A stretch of DNA of 64,000 nt, taken from Isoetes taiwanensis (taxonomy: Eukaryota > Streptophyta > Lycopodiopsida > Isoetales > Isoetaceae). Shown here one piece after another: positions 1-12,600 of the stretch. The stretch's first letter is position 1. The number at the start of each line of letters is the position of its first letter. The stretch is taken from contig JAJEKV010000080.1 in assembly GCA_021234155.1 (NCBI GenBank), forward strand, positions 4,798,112 to 4,862,111, in the 5' to 3' direction. The position numbers and the translations under genes are program-made. The notes beneath the pieces are model-generated. The model had not been told where the DNA came from. It saw only the letters and a program-made list of their open reading frames with translations, and did not search any database.

Positions 1-2700
1 GGAAGTTACGTATTGCCAGAGGCTAGCCCATACTTCGAAGTCCCTTGGTCTGCTAAGCAAATGGCTTTCCATTTTCTGCCAAACTCAATTGCAAGTGTTG
101 ATATGGCATTGCAATGCACCCTTGTTGTGTAAGGGGTGCCTTGACAGAAAGGCCCATGACTACATTAAGTTTCCCCGCTTGTATACAATCCTCGTCGCAT
201 TTCGAGGAACCCATCCATCTTCTTTGTCTTAAATTCAACAATGGTTGCGTGAAGATGTAATCAGCAGACTGTGGTCAAGATTCAATTGGAACTTCCTTCC
301 AATAGATAGTGTTCCAGACTAAAGCCTTTACCATCGCCAATAGCTCCCCGATCATGTAATGGGTAGCGTAGTCTCACACATTCATCTTTCGGTGAATTGT
401 ATGTCAATAATTTCTTTCCTTGTGACAGACCCCGTCATAATCTGGTTGCATCCGTTATGTACTAGTTTAGTCTCTTCTGATCGCCAGTAATGTTGTGATT
501 GGGGCGGCTAAGGCCTTAGCTTCTCATCCTCGCTGAGCCTTCTTTGCCAATGCCACCCACTTTTATCTTTTCACTTTGTGAGGTCCGTTAAGGGTGTCAT
601 TATCTTAGCAAAGTTCTTGACAACTTTCTATAATATCCCGCCGTTTAAAAAACTTCTACCTCGTGGTATGTTCTTGGTGTCGCTATTCAATCAATGCTGG
701 ATCTTGCCGGATCGGGTGGAGATGCCGGGCTCGCTGATATGATATGCCCTGCTATTCCAATTTTTCTGCGGGCGAAATGGACATTTCGACAATTTCTCGC
801 ATAAAGTTGGTGCTTCTCGCCTCAAGTACCCTTCTCAAATGTTGAATGTGCCTTTCTAGGGACTTGCTATATACTAAGATGTCGTCAAGAACAGTCATAA
901 CAAATGTGCCAAGGAATTCTCAAAGATATCGATGAGTCTCATGAATGTTGGGCTGGGTATTGATAGGGCCAAATAGCTGACCGTGGAATTCATAGTGGCT
1001 GATTCTTGTCTGGAAGGCCGCCTTGTGAATATCTTCCCATCTTTGATTTGATGATATCCCAACCTTAAGTCTATTTTGGAGAAGACCCGCACCTTGTAAC
1101 CTATCCATCGCCATCCACCGTAAGGCATACTTGTTCTTGATTGTGTTTGTTCAATTGACTTATAGTCATTACACATCCTCGTGCTTCCATCTTTCTTGAC
1201 TTAATAAGATGGGGTTCAATGGAGAGACACTAGGTCTTATAGAACTTAGAATAAGAGCTCTTGCACTGCTTCTTCAACTCGAGAATTGAGTCGTCATTCT
1301 ATATGGTGCCTTACTTGTGGGCTTAGTGCCTGTCTGGAAGTGCAATTTCGCACTTACTCCATATGGCGGAAGCTCCTTGATTTCATCAGAAATGTTTAGA
1401 AATTCCTCTATTAGCTTGGCCACCGCTAGTAGTTTGCTTATCATTTATCTTCCTTATCTTCTGGTGCCTCTCTGGCAAGTTCTAATTTGAAGATGTATGC
1501 AACTTGCCCTTTGATGCACTTCCAAGAATTTTACCGACATGCATTGCATTATAGGTGTCACTTGCTTAATTTAGATTTCTATGATTTTTCCGTTAGGGCC
1601 AGAGCTTCACCTTCCGGGCTTTCTCCACAATCTATTCGTGCTTTTGCTGGGTTGAGTATTCCATACCCATGATGAGGTCATATTTTCCCATGCTCATGAT
1701 CTCGCCCCATTTCAATGATAACTTAGTCTATATTGAAATTCACCCTCTTGTCATTGTGTGCCTTATGGTTCACTGCCACACTACCGGTCCGGGCTTAGAC
1801 TTTAGTGTTTTCAACTTTAGCATCTCAGGCCATCCTTATGACGTGAAATTGTGGGAACCGCTACGCTCATGAGGACTATAAAAGATTTGGTGGCTATTTT
1901 AACACCGTGGATATTTGGTACCGCTCTTCGCGCTCGTGTCTATGGCGGCAAGTATACCACCATGGATATAGTCGCCCCTTCATCCTCTTCTTCTTCCGGC
2001 TTGTGGTCTCCCAACCTCCTCATCTCCGCAAGTGCTTATCTATCACGACCGGGCAAATAGTGTGTTCTATGCCTGGCCGAAACAATTGAAGTACAACTGG
2101 GTTACATTCCCGCCGCTTTCTCGGGATGGAGTTGAGGTTCCGCCACTGCCTTTTGAATAATTTGAGCCCCTTGTCCTTTATCCTTGAAGCCGATCTGCTT
2201 TTTCTCCGGCCGTTTCCATTGATTGCAAGGTGTCCTGGCAGCGTATGGACTGCTTTGCCTTGGCTCGAATTTCCATATGCTTTTCCCTTGTCATACCACT
2301 GCTTGGGTTCGCTTTTCCGAGGCCCTGCCTCAGAGGCTGGGCAGTTCGCTCTCCGAGAATGAAAGGTTGAGGGCTCCGGACTATCCTCTCCGTAGGTCCT
2401 CATTCAACCCTTCCACATAGCCTTCCACCCTTCTTCTCTTCCTTTACCGAGTTTTGGCATATAGCTCAACTCATGAACTCTTCCTTCCAGATATTTCAGA
2501 CGGATTTGTTCCCCCGTCATAACTGTGGAACGCTTGTATCCGGTGGCACTTGTGTTCTCTTGGAACATAATGCTTTTTGAAGGCCCTGCGAACTTTGTGA
2601 ACTCGCACTTGTCTCTCGTGGCCATCCCAGGCTTGCATAACCCCCACTGAACACGGCCGCCTTCAGTTGGGTGGCTACTCATTTCATTTTATTCCTGTAC
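1..2700 (-). mobile_element. Ty3/gypsy LTR retrotransposon, broken fossil
   Basis: On the minus strand the sequence reads as a Ty3/gypsy polyprotein running off the left edge. The clearest part is reverse transcriptase at about 760-1200, with a FSKIDLRLGYHQI-type block near 1040-1100 and the LDD catalytic signature near 880-895. RNase H-like sequence follows at lower coordinates, around 480-660. Upstream in the element, near 2040-2100, a degenerate zinc-knuckle-like stretch suggests gag, and gag-like sequence extends to about 2700. The element carries many breaks and looks old. No LTR pair lies inside the window, so its right limit is only a guess. Family assignment rests on established Ty3/gypsy RT motifs. 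Confidence 0.8.
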
Positions 2701-5070
2701 ATTTCCAGACTCACCGCCTTGGCTTCCAGCCAGTTTTGCCTCATTCCCGATCCGTCACCGGAAAACCTGCTCCACCATGTGCTTTCTCCAGACATTACTA
2801 TTTAACCTGATCTTCTTCCGGTAGCCTGATTGGCCTTGGCCGCCTCCCCCTGCTACTCTTCTCCTTCCCGGCCGTTTTGACTGCTTCCTCTGACCAGCTT
2901 GAACTGAAATGTCAGAGTTTGGAACTAGAAGACTCTAATGGTTCCTCTTTTCCCTTTCCTTTAGCCGAGAACGCGCCCCGGACCGCATATTCCGGGTCTT
3001 CGGTCTGCTTCTTCCTCTCAAAGATGGTTTTGATCTCTGCGATCTGACCTCATCTCGCTAGATTTCTTCTTCCTGTCGCAGCGTATATTCTTCGAATAGT
3101 TCTTTAGGTTGGAATTGTCTGAGAGGTTTCGACGCCGGCTTGGAAACCTGCTGCTGTCGACATTCTCGGCCGCCTCCGACCGCACATTACATTGGCACCA
3201 TTTATCATGAGTTCCTTTGTTGCATTAGGTGTTTAAATGATATGATTGTTGGTGACAACTATACCAAAAACATTTCGGAAATGCACCAAAGGATCTTATA
3301 TTAATATATATACTTACATTCAACATGAGTCATGATTTCCATTACATTGCTTTTTATCGACATCGGGTGATCCCTTGGCGAACTTTAATGGGCTATACCC
3401 CACCGCATCTCAAGTCTCGAGGCACCCCTACGATCCCCTGATGGCGGATGCCGCCTTTCCACCCGCCTATGGGAGGTATGAGCTGGTCAGCATTGCTTAA
3501 CCCACTCTGTCGGCGTGGTACCGCAAAGTCAGAAATGTCAAGTACCGCTTTCCGCTCACCAAATGACGGTGGTCGACCTTTCTCGATAGGCGGCGGCATG
3601 CCAAATCCCGAAAGTGCTACTCAAAGATCCGCATGTTTTCCTCTCCGTAATAAGGCTTATGAAATATTATTACTCTACCGTTCGTTAGGAGCGGAAGATG
3701 GGTATTTGAGCCAAGCCTTACTCCTCCACGTGTTCTCGAGGTGCCCCCGTGCTCTGGCATACCGGCTCTACGTACTTGCACTAATTCCTCGTAATCGTGG
3801 GAAGAGCTGATCGCAATTTGTCAGTTTGGTGGCTCTCCCTTGAATTTTATATATCTGCTCATGAGGAGGGACTTCCTAAGTACTCTTGTTGTCTTCCCCT
3901 TATTCCCATCCGCCTCCCGAAGTGCTATGAATTCGCCCCTGAGGGAAGTTCTCCATTAACAGCCTCCATAGCGCTCGTAAGCTTCTGTCCGAGACTGTGT
4001 CCTGTGTAAGTAGCCGCTCGTGACGGCACCGGAAAATCTTCCGCTTGGCTTTGATGAAGCCTTCTAGATCCAAGCTGTGAGGAGGCAGAAGGAGTTCACG
4101 ACGCGTAGCCTGGGGCCCCTCGCATTCGGGAGGTTTTTACGTCGCGGCGTACAAGTATTCTGTCCTCACTCATGATCGTGCTAGACTTGTTATTCCCAGC
4201 CCGATTGGCTGTGAACTTGGTGTCCTGCCGCCTTCAAGGTGTGATGCCCACCTGGCCACTACCTCCGCCGGGGTCCACTTGCGTCCTTCGCCTGCTCGAG
4301 TCCCTTTACCTTCGGATGCTTCCGCTATGGTCTCTTCACAGACCAAGGCAGAGGCGCTCACCGCTGTCAGGCTCCACATGGGTGACTTCAGCTGGCTGAA
4401 TTGATGGTTCAACGGTTACGGTTTCGCCCTATATACTAGGTATAGTGCTGGTGCTGCTAGAGAGAAGAAGACTTTCCCATTGCCGTGGCGAAATAAGGCA
4501 GGTCGGTAAGCCGTTGGTTCTGCTCCTCGTCGCCTTGGGCAATAGGTACATGATCAGGTCGCTTTGTACGCGGCCCTGGTACAAAGTACCTTGCGTATGG
4601 CTGCATTCCGTAGTTAGACAACTTTCTGAAATTTTGGCAGTGTGACTTGGTCGCGTAAAGGATTGAGTTCGTGGTTGCTGAAAGGTCAAATTCTTTTTGA
4701 AATACTTGAATACTACTGACATCTACTCGTTGATGGGGAGGCGCTTATACCAACCGATGAAGGCTTCGTAGCCATGAAGTAAGAGCGTACGCCGATATCA
4801 AACGGAATCGAGCGCCTGAAAAGCTGAAGATCGCTTCAATTGCAGGAGCAGCTTTTGGTTGAGGTTTAGGGTTATGCTGGGTATAAGTTATAGGAATTTA
4901 TGCCCTAAAATTTTAGGTTTCTAAAACTCCCGACATTTGGGATGTAAAGTGCTACCGTTTTTGGTTAGTTCGAGGCTAGAAGTGGCTTGGCTTTTCCTAC
5001 AATTTTAGGGTTGTAATGCAACAAATTTGGCCTATTTGGGTATGTCTAGTCGTTATGAACTTGGGAAAGT
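2700..5070. other. Unresolved sequence right of the gypsy fossil
   Basis: No open frame here resembles a known protein. Short frames near 3393-3810 and 4170-4720 overlap on both strands and look like chance. The stretch may hold the 5' untranslated region and LTR of the gypsy fossil, but I found no primer-binding site or matched LTR ends. From about 4870 the sequence turns AT-rich and leads into the 197-bp hairpin array. Confidence 0.4.
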
Positions 5071-5073
5071 CGG

Positions 5074-5337
5074 GGACTCCTAAGAGGCGGAGGGTTAGGT
5101 TGGGGACCTATGGCTCACAAGACTCTTGGAGTCGCCGATATTTGTAAATTATGGCTGCAAAAATGTCCAATGAAGGGTAATTCCATATTTTTCTTCTTAA
5201 TTGCGTAGTTTCCTTTGTTTAATTACCACGCTTGAACAAATAAGGTCAACCAAGGGAGTGAAGCACGGGTGATTCTAAGAGTGCGCGAGGAGGGGCTAGG
5301 GCCTGACCTAACTATGGCTCGCGCACTTCTTGGAGTC
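5074..5337. repeat. 197-bp hairpin repeat array, left part
   Basis: Two copies of an imperfect hairpin start at 5074 and 5271, 197 bp apart. Each has a left arm like GACTCCTAAGAG, a centre rich in GGTTAGG/GACCTAA, and a right arm like CTCTTGGAGTC. The second copy has arms of about 20 bp that include GTGCGCGAG/CTCGCGCAC. The spacers are AT-rich. The same unit resumes at 6788. Confidence 0.65.
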
Positions 5338-6787
5338 ATATCAAATTACTCCAATTGTTCCAAACTAATACTCACGAATAGAATGCACAAAACGATTAGC
5401 AATTCTTATTATTCAAAATTTTATACACGATTTTCTTCTATTAGTCTTTCCTCTTGATGTATTTCCGCCAATTTACATCCTTTGGTTGAAGGGTGACTCC
5501 TTTGCATGTGGAGAGGCATGCCAATGAATCTTCGGGCGTCAGACACTTCCATCTCGCCGCTTTGTAAAGCGAGTAACATGCCGCTGGTTACTCGCTTGTT
5601 GGGGCCGAACTCCCACAAGATTTCTTGATGAACCTCCTCGAATGCTGCTCTTGGGATGAGGAACTAGCTCCTTTGGAAGTGTTTGATTTCTCTCAAAGGC
5701 TCCGCAAAAGGAGTCTTGGGATCTCTCTTCATAGGCTTCTTGGGGGTTCCCGCAACAAGTGGGTTTGAGCTGGAATGCTTCTGTTGGCCTCCCTCCTTCG
5801 AACGCCTTTGACTCGCTTTGCTTCTTCAGAATAGGGCGCATTGAACTCGTGGCATCTTCTACTTGTAGTCTCGCCACCCTTTCTTTGCACCTCCTTTCCG
5901 GCCCCAAGGTGTACGACTCAAGCGATTTTGGTTGCTTTTGCCGCTCGCATCTAGCTTTGCTTGCCATACCAAAATGGGGGCAACGGGCGGGTAGGTTAAT
6001 CAGGTCTCCAACAAGGCTTGGAGTTGGGATTGGCTCTTCCTCCGCGCTTCTCCGTGATCAGGTGAGGGTTAGGTTTCACCAGAAGTTTCTCCCGTTCAAG
6101 AGCCCTCCAAGAAGTCCGCTATAACACTCGGGCCTCCCGACGAGGTTGGGGTTGGTTCGCCTATTGGCCTGCTTAGTTACGCCCGATCGAGGTTCTTCTC
6201 TATTTTGGGGCCTGAGCCACTCCTTTTTCCTTTGGGGTCAGTCCTCTGCTCTTTTGGTTCTTTTGTTCCCACATTGGCTCGCCTTCTTGGGTTCCTCCGT
6301 AACCTCCTCATCCGCTTCGTTTCTCGCTTTCTCCTCCTTCCTCTTGGCTCTTTCTTCTTTTTGTCTTTTTCTCTTCTCCTTGCCTTTTTCTTTCTTTCCT
6401 CTTTGCCTTTCTTCTTTCCTCCTTCTCTTCTCCAAATTCCTCGTATACCTAGGCCGCCTCCATGTCGCCCGCTTATCGTACAAGATCTTTGAGCTTCTGC
6501 TCAACATGAAAGCACTTGGGCTACTGGCCCATCGTCCTTCTTTGGTTTATGTGTTTGTTTGGTCCTAGCCATTGTATGACGGGTTTGGTTTTGGAGCAGG
6601 CGTCAAAAGATCGGCCATCGAGAAGGAGCTCTGTGGAAGACGGGAGAACCCTAAAAATAAGCCTATGTCCCTTAATTTATAGGGGTTGATTTAGGGTTTG
6701 GTCATTTAATTAGTCTTCCGGGTTGGTTTGTCGGGCGAAAGTCTGCCTTTGGGCTAAATTGGGGTCTTGTTTGGTGCTGCTTTCAAG
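5338..6787. other. Insert splitting the hairpin array
   Basis: About 1.3 kb separates two parts of a 197-bp array. It is richer in G+C than its flanks. A minus-strand frame of 142 codons (5539-5967) and a Lys/Glu-rich minus-strand frame (6238-6507) lie here. The second is low-complexity and overlaps a pyrimidine-rich plus strand, so it may not be protein. I recognise no domain. A retroelement gag-like remnant is possible but unproven. Confidence 0.35.
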
Positions 6788-7252
6788 GGCTCCAAGAGTG
6801 CGCGAGGAGGGGTTAGGCCTGACCTAACTAGGTCCGCGACTCTTGAGCCGCCGGCCTTCTCTTCTAACACATCCAATTTACACTATTTACATGTCATACT
6901 ACCAATTTAGCCGTAAGCAAGATCCCATTATTAGTTTGACCCTTTACTAATTTATGATCAATTTTAAGGATTACTTTTAGGGATGACTGAAGGCACAGGA
7001 GGTGTTAGGACGGGACCTAACTAGGGTATGAAGCACTCTTGGAGTCATTGTTCCAAAAGTGACTTGTATATACGTTTTTCATGTTTTAACATACAATCTA
7101 GCTATTTTAGCTTTTGATTGGGATTTCATCTTATTTTACCATTTGGAGTTCCTAAGGTCAAGTTCTAGGGGTTCAGATGAGGTGAGGCACTCTAAGAGGC
7201 GCGAGAGGGCCATTTTAGGTCTCGGGACCTAACATGCCTCATACTCTGGAGC
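6788..7252. repeat. 197-bp hairpin repeat array, right part
   Basis: Three more copies of the hairpin begin at about 6788, 6984 and 7183, spaced 196 and 199 bp. They share the GCGCGAG or GAGGC arm, the central GGTTAGG/GACCTAAC and the closing CTCTTGGAGTC or close variants. The copies are clearly diverged, so the array is old. Confidence 0.6.
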
Positions 7253-7477
7253 CAAAAGTGTTTGGAAATTTAGTAGGGTCTCTAAGTGCTTTCATTCTGT
7301 TCATCCATGTTCTCTGAATTATCTAATCCTAGATAGTTACTAACCCCTCACCCCGGAGAAAATCTTCCACATCACGAGGCTTTCTGTGCTTGGCTTTACC
7401 CACAACAATGTCTAGGGGTGAGTTGTCTCATAGGTTTGGCTGCTCGATCTTGGTCCGCCAAGATCGTAGCTCGATAC

Positions 7478-8949
7478 TGTGACGGCCTTACCATATAATG
7501 GCGCCCGATCAGATATAAACCGAGATCATCCTCAACCAAAGACTGCCCAACATGTGAGGCTGGCCCACCCAATACCTAAGCCCTCATGGTGGCTAAGAAC
7601 CCGACGGAAGATCGGACGAAACATTCATCCCCGCCTCGGATCGACTTAGCAACGGGCGTAAACAAAACATGAGCATATAACATCAAACACACATTATACC
7701 CACTCAAGGGGGTGGCCCACCATCACAAGAGCTTTAATCACACATCAAGACATCATCATAACATAGGTGATCCTACCTGTGCTCGACTCATGGGGATCGA
7801 CTGACAATTGGGGTCTCCAGAGAGTAATCGCAGATGTAATTCATGGCAAAATGGATTTCCACGGGTAAGGGAACATAGGTCAAGCAGAACCACTCCATCC
7901 GCCCCCTCCTCAGGCATACGGCGATAGGGCTGGCAGGCTGAGCTCCCCATCAGAGCTCGCCTGTGTGAGAGCTGTGGGGGCTACTACCATCAAGTTGCAT
8001 CTCCCAGCCCCAATGAGGCGTGAGGAGATCTCTCCCCGTAAGGTTCATATCCACGGCGAAGCAGAGAGCCACACCGCTGTGATAATGACTTGAACTCACT
8101 GAAGGCGACGATCATCCCACGCAGTGTTGGAGCCCATACCGCCTCACCTGCCAGTAATAGGCCCAGCTCACCACGCTCCCCGCCGCCTTTACGCCAAATA
8201 GGATCAACCGTGACACAAGCCTCCCTTGTCACCGGTCTAGCCCGCCCACCCACAAACAAAGTGGGTCTTTATGCACAGCCCGCATTAATTAAATTAATGT
8301 CATTAAAACTATGATCATACAACTACTTGGCCTGGGTCTCTACCCCCCTTCCCAATACACAAGAGTGGCGAGCAGGAATGTTAATTAACATCACAATGAA
8401 TCAACAATAGAATACATCTATTCTAATCACCAATCATGTTAGCCCCGATAGTATCTATCATTCTTAGTCAGAGAGGGTCGTTTACAGCCAAGAATGAACA
8501 CTAATCCTATGGAATGAGGGACTGAAATCGGATTCAATTCATTTATCAACCACTAACCGCTTTGGCCGGGTTCTACCTCAAGGCGCCCGGCGCGGTCAAT
8601 CTCGAGATTGCCGCTTGGATGGAGTTGTCAAGTAAGGAATGTCACTTCGCCATCGCTCACGCGAAAACGCCCAACGCCGCTTCCAATCCGACTTATGGGC
8701 TTGGAAATCGTGTTGTTTTCTTTAGGGTTTATGCCTTTATCCCTCATCGACTTTAGGGCTGGGCCCCACTGGTTAATGGGCTATTGCCATGGCGGATATT
8801 ATATTCCTACATGTGGCCTTAGCATGTAATATAATAGGTCAAGCAAGGTCAGTAATTCAGGGTACTACCCCTTTATGGTCGATGCGCATACGTCGCTCAA
8901 GTCGATAAAATAGTGACGCGTCGATAATATACGTATTCATGCCGTGACA
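7478..8949. repeat. Candidate solo LTR
   Basis: The stretch begins TGTGACGGC and ends GCCGTGACA, a near-match inverted terminal pair with the TG...CA ends usual for LTRs. At 1472 bp its length suits a plant LTR. The five flanking bases on each side (GATAC and TTATC) do not match as a target duplication, and no PBS or polypurine tract is attached, so this is only a candidate. Confidence 0.3.
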
Positions 8950-9560
8950 TTATCCCTGAACGCCAATTAGCAATGCAAAATAATTTGAATTTTGAAGAAA
9001 GGGCTCTCCTTCTATCCGATCGAATGCATTTTGCTTTTTTCTAATCCCTTTCCATTTCATCAATATACCAAGCGAAATGCATTAAGAGCTCGTGATTTTT
9101 CTAGACACAATATTTACATTTTCTAGAGAAATACAATAACAAAAGAGATAAAATAATTTTGTTTGTCCTCCCCTTTGGTATTTAATGGTCCATAGGTCCA
9201 GAGTGCACCAGCTCAAGATATCTTTTGCCCGTTTTGATTTCACAAATGGCAAACGTTTCATTTATTTTCCAAAGTATGCAACCTTCATGTAAAGGAATCT
9301 ATCTGTTAGATCATTGCAACTTATCAACCTTTCTTTGCTAAATGCTTTATGTTGCAATGGGTAAGGGGCCAAAATTTCACAGTGCCAAAGTTCAAATTCC
9401 CGGATATTTATGGTGTTGATATCAAAACCGATTATCCATTTGGAAGAGATTTAACCCCTTTGCATAGAATTTCAATTCATTGCCAAATAGAGTTACAACC
9501 TTTCTATTCAAAATTAACTCTATATCCTAAGTCCGTACACCAAACAAGATATTTTTAATT
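8950..9560. other. AT-rich gap, nothing recognised
   Basis: There is no credible gene, RNA or repeat here. Short frames such as the one at 9349-9558 show no domain. Confidence 0.4.
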
Positions 9561-10816
9561 ATGGTAGGCACGCGACAAGACATTCTCAATGTCAACAATG
9601 TTTCCATTTAGACTTGTTGAGTCGCAGCAGACCCTCCTTCAATTTCTTGGAGTTCCCCATTTCCAACTTGAACTTTTGAATTAGATGTAACCAGTTCTTA
9701 GTAGATCAAGAGATTGACCATCGATCTTCGCTACCCACTATCAACTATAAGAGGATCAACCTCTATTAGAATTCGGATTTTTTTCAAAAATGGCTAAAGT
9801 TTCCGATTTTGACTCATTTCTCTTCTTCATCTCGAGTTGTCTTTTTTCCACTTGTTCCTTGGCAACAATGTCTCACCGAATTTCTACCACGTCCCCTACT
9901 AGAACTTCCTCTTCTCCCCATGCATCCCTTTGTTATTTCCTTCATGGTTTTTAGTATCATCGCAATCGCCTCTTTTCTCCACAGTATAATGCTTGAAACT
10001 CCTTTTAATTTTGGACAATCACTCTAAAATGCCCCGTCTTGCGGACAATTATAGCATGTTACTTTCTTTTTCCAAGAAAAAGATTTCGGGAGCCTCTTCT
10101 TCTCTTATAATTTTCTTCTGCTCAAACTCGTTTCTGTAATATTTTCTCGCTTTCTTCCCTTGATTTACCTATGTTTCTAATGAATAGAGACAGATTTTCA
10201 TTATCATCAATACCGATATTTGAAGGTCCTGGCTTTTCACTAACATTCACTCCAAAGACCAAAATTAAGTTAGAATGATGTTATCAAATCTATTAAAAAT
10301 CTGACATCTTCTTCCTCTTTAGTTTCAGGCCCCTTAATTCATTTTCGAAAGCAACCCGCTCTGGGATGCAGGTCTTTTTCTTCATATTGCCTAACAAAAA
10401 TCTACATCCGCTTAGGACTTAAATTCTCAACTTAAGTCTACTAGAGTTTACCTTGGTGGTAATTATGCCTTGAGCCTCCTTAACCTTTGAGTATAAGGAC
10501 CTCCTAAATTCTACATGATCGCTTTTACCAAATGGCTCTTCAGTCATTGTCGCCTCCAAGACTTGCATGCTCATGTTACCGTAACCCCGAAAAAGGACCG
10601 TAATGGTGTTCATGTTAGACATTTATGCCTCCATCTCGATCAACAAGATCCTGAGGATCCTCAACTTCCAAAATGTGCTTCATAAAGATCCTTCCACACT
10701 GAATCTTGGTCCACCCTTGTAGACCTCCATCAGTTAAGAGACTAGCTCCAAATCACCGGACATATTTGAGATGCAAAACAACACAAGGTTCACTGTGATT
10801 ATAAGCTCGATACCAA
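9560..10816 (-). mobile_element. Ty1/copia-like gag region, broken fossil
   Basis: On the minus strand a zinc-knuckle-like pattern (CYNC, then GHF) lies at about 10035-10075, downstream of gag-like sequence at about 10400-10800. At 10801-10816 the minus strand reads TTGGTATCGAGC, close to the TGGTATCAGAGC tRNA-Met primer site typical of plant copia elements. Order and orientation agree: LTR, PBS, then gag. No integrase or RT was found, so this is a 5' fragment with many breaks. Confidence 0.5.
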
Positions 10817-10817
10817 T

Positions 10818-12400
10818 TGTTGATTTTGGCTATCAGTAACAAGACCACAACTCTAGGATCAATCTACAAATGCATTAATACAAGATAAGCAATGCACTAA
10901 TGGGAATGACCTTGAATAACTTTTACACAACTTAGACTATGATAAACTTCAATGATATTAATCATTTCCGGATCCATTGGGCACTCAGAGTACTTAAGTA
11001 TCAGAATGTATTGACCCGGAATAATCGAGTCGTGTTGACCTCGCTGAGAAAACAATCTTAGAACATGATCTCCTCATCTTTAATTCCCATTACAATTCCG
11101 CCAACTCATCATCAAGTCTACTCTTCCTTCTGTAATTTATGGATAGTTGCTCTACGCTTGGCTATGGATAAGGTCATTCTAGCCGAAGCTCCTATTTGAA
11201 TGGAGCTTTCCAAAAATGTTCCACCTTTAACTTATATTTAGCATCCGTCTACAATTTCAATGAACCTGAACCTATATTTACAACTTTAATCCTTTTATAT
11301 TTGCTAAACGAGGGGTTAATCATTGAAGAATAGCTATGCACATAGATTTGTATAGGTTGAGCATGTCTACCCCGCGGTCAGAGAATTATGTGATGACCAT
11401 AACTTAGAATTCCAACACCTTTCCATTTCGGTCCACACTTCATTATTTGTCACAGTTCCTCGACAAGCATGCTTCATTGTGCCACTCCTCACCTTCGTGC
11501 TTTGGGCAAACCATGCTTCCACATGTCATTGCTAGCATGTCTTGCTGCATCAGACCCTATTTGGTTTGTTTTAGGTCACATATCTGTGACGCTGTGTGCA
11601 ATCTCTGCAATTGCATAATTATGGACTTTTTTTCTCATGTTCTTTACCCCTTCCCTCAAGCATTGATATCCTCTCATGATAGACGCAACAGTATTGAATT
11701 TATAGCTTTTACAACAAAAGTAAGGCTTAATTCTCAAAGGCTCTCTCACATTAATTTGAACATATGGATTGACTGCTTTGAAACTAGTGAAGAATTATGT
11801 CTCTGTAATAAGAGTAGAGAACTACTAGTAAATGCTAATGCTAATACTACTCAGAGAAACAACCGCTAATGAATAGCAATTTAAAACTAATTACTGATTC
11901 CATTGTATGGGTTCCATGACCTATTGGTTCCATGGACGCGTAAAAAATTTATTCTATTCTTATCTATTCTTAGCAAACCAAACCACTAACTCAAGTGGCT
12001 AGGACATTGCTAAAAGCATTGCTAATCCTCAGAGGTAGGTGGCTTTACTAACTACGCATTTAGTTTTAACGCTTACCATTGACAAAATTACTAAGCACCG
12101 CTGGCACCAATGTTAATCTAAATTGGTAACATTAGCACTGTCATTTCATGCTAAAATCACTAATATCGCACTAAATATTGCCAATTATTAAAAAGTGCAC
12201 CAACATTTCATAAAGGTGAGAATCCTTAGTACTATAACAAATCAAGGTGTCGCTGCGACGGAGGGTTGCCTCCATGGCCGTAGAGGGTATTTTGCACAAT
12301 CATACCTATACCATGTCGCAAAGAGCTGGCTTGAAGTCTATCCGTATGTGGTCGAAAGGCTGCCGGAGCTACATGGCGCTTTGACTTGTTGGACTTCGGG
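10818..12400 (-). other. Probable LTR start, then anonymous sequence
   Basis: TGTTGATTTT at 10818 directly abuts the primer-binding site and is the expected inner edge of the copia-like 5' LTR. I could not find the outer LTR edge. The frame at 11447-11869 (140 codons, plus strand) has unremarkable, Cys- and Ser-rich composition and no recognisable domain, so I do not call it a gene. Confidence 0.35.
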
Positions 12401-12407
12401 TTAGAAA

Positions 12408-12600
12408 AAAAAAGGAAGGGGGATACAAAAGAATGGAAAAGCTTTATAGAAAGACAAAAGATAAATAAATAGATAGAATAGAATATTATAAATAAATAGA
12501 TAGGAATATTTAACATCCGAACATTAGAAAAAAGGAAGGGGAAAGCTATAGAACATTTTAACATCCCACCAACTAGGAAAATGGGAAGGGGGAAAGCTCA
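12408..12600. repeat. Short purine-rich direct repeats
   Basis: Three variants of AAAGGAAGGGG followed by AAAGCT occur near 12408, 12529 and 12575. AT-rich sequence with TAAATAAATAGATAG motifs separates the first two. The copies are too short to assign to a family. Confidence 0.35.

Noticed and set aside
7478-8949. DNA transposon with 9-bp inverted ends TGTGACGGC/GCCGTGACA
   Set aside because: There is no transposase, no target duplication and only one short imperfect pair; a solo LTR is at least as likely, so it is listed only as a candidate.
11447-11869. 140-codon plus-strand frame
   Set aside because: No domain, no partner exons, and it lies in the zone beyond the copia-like primer site; length alone is not enough.
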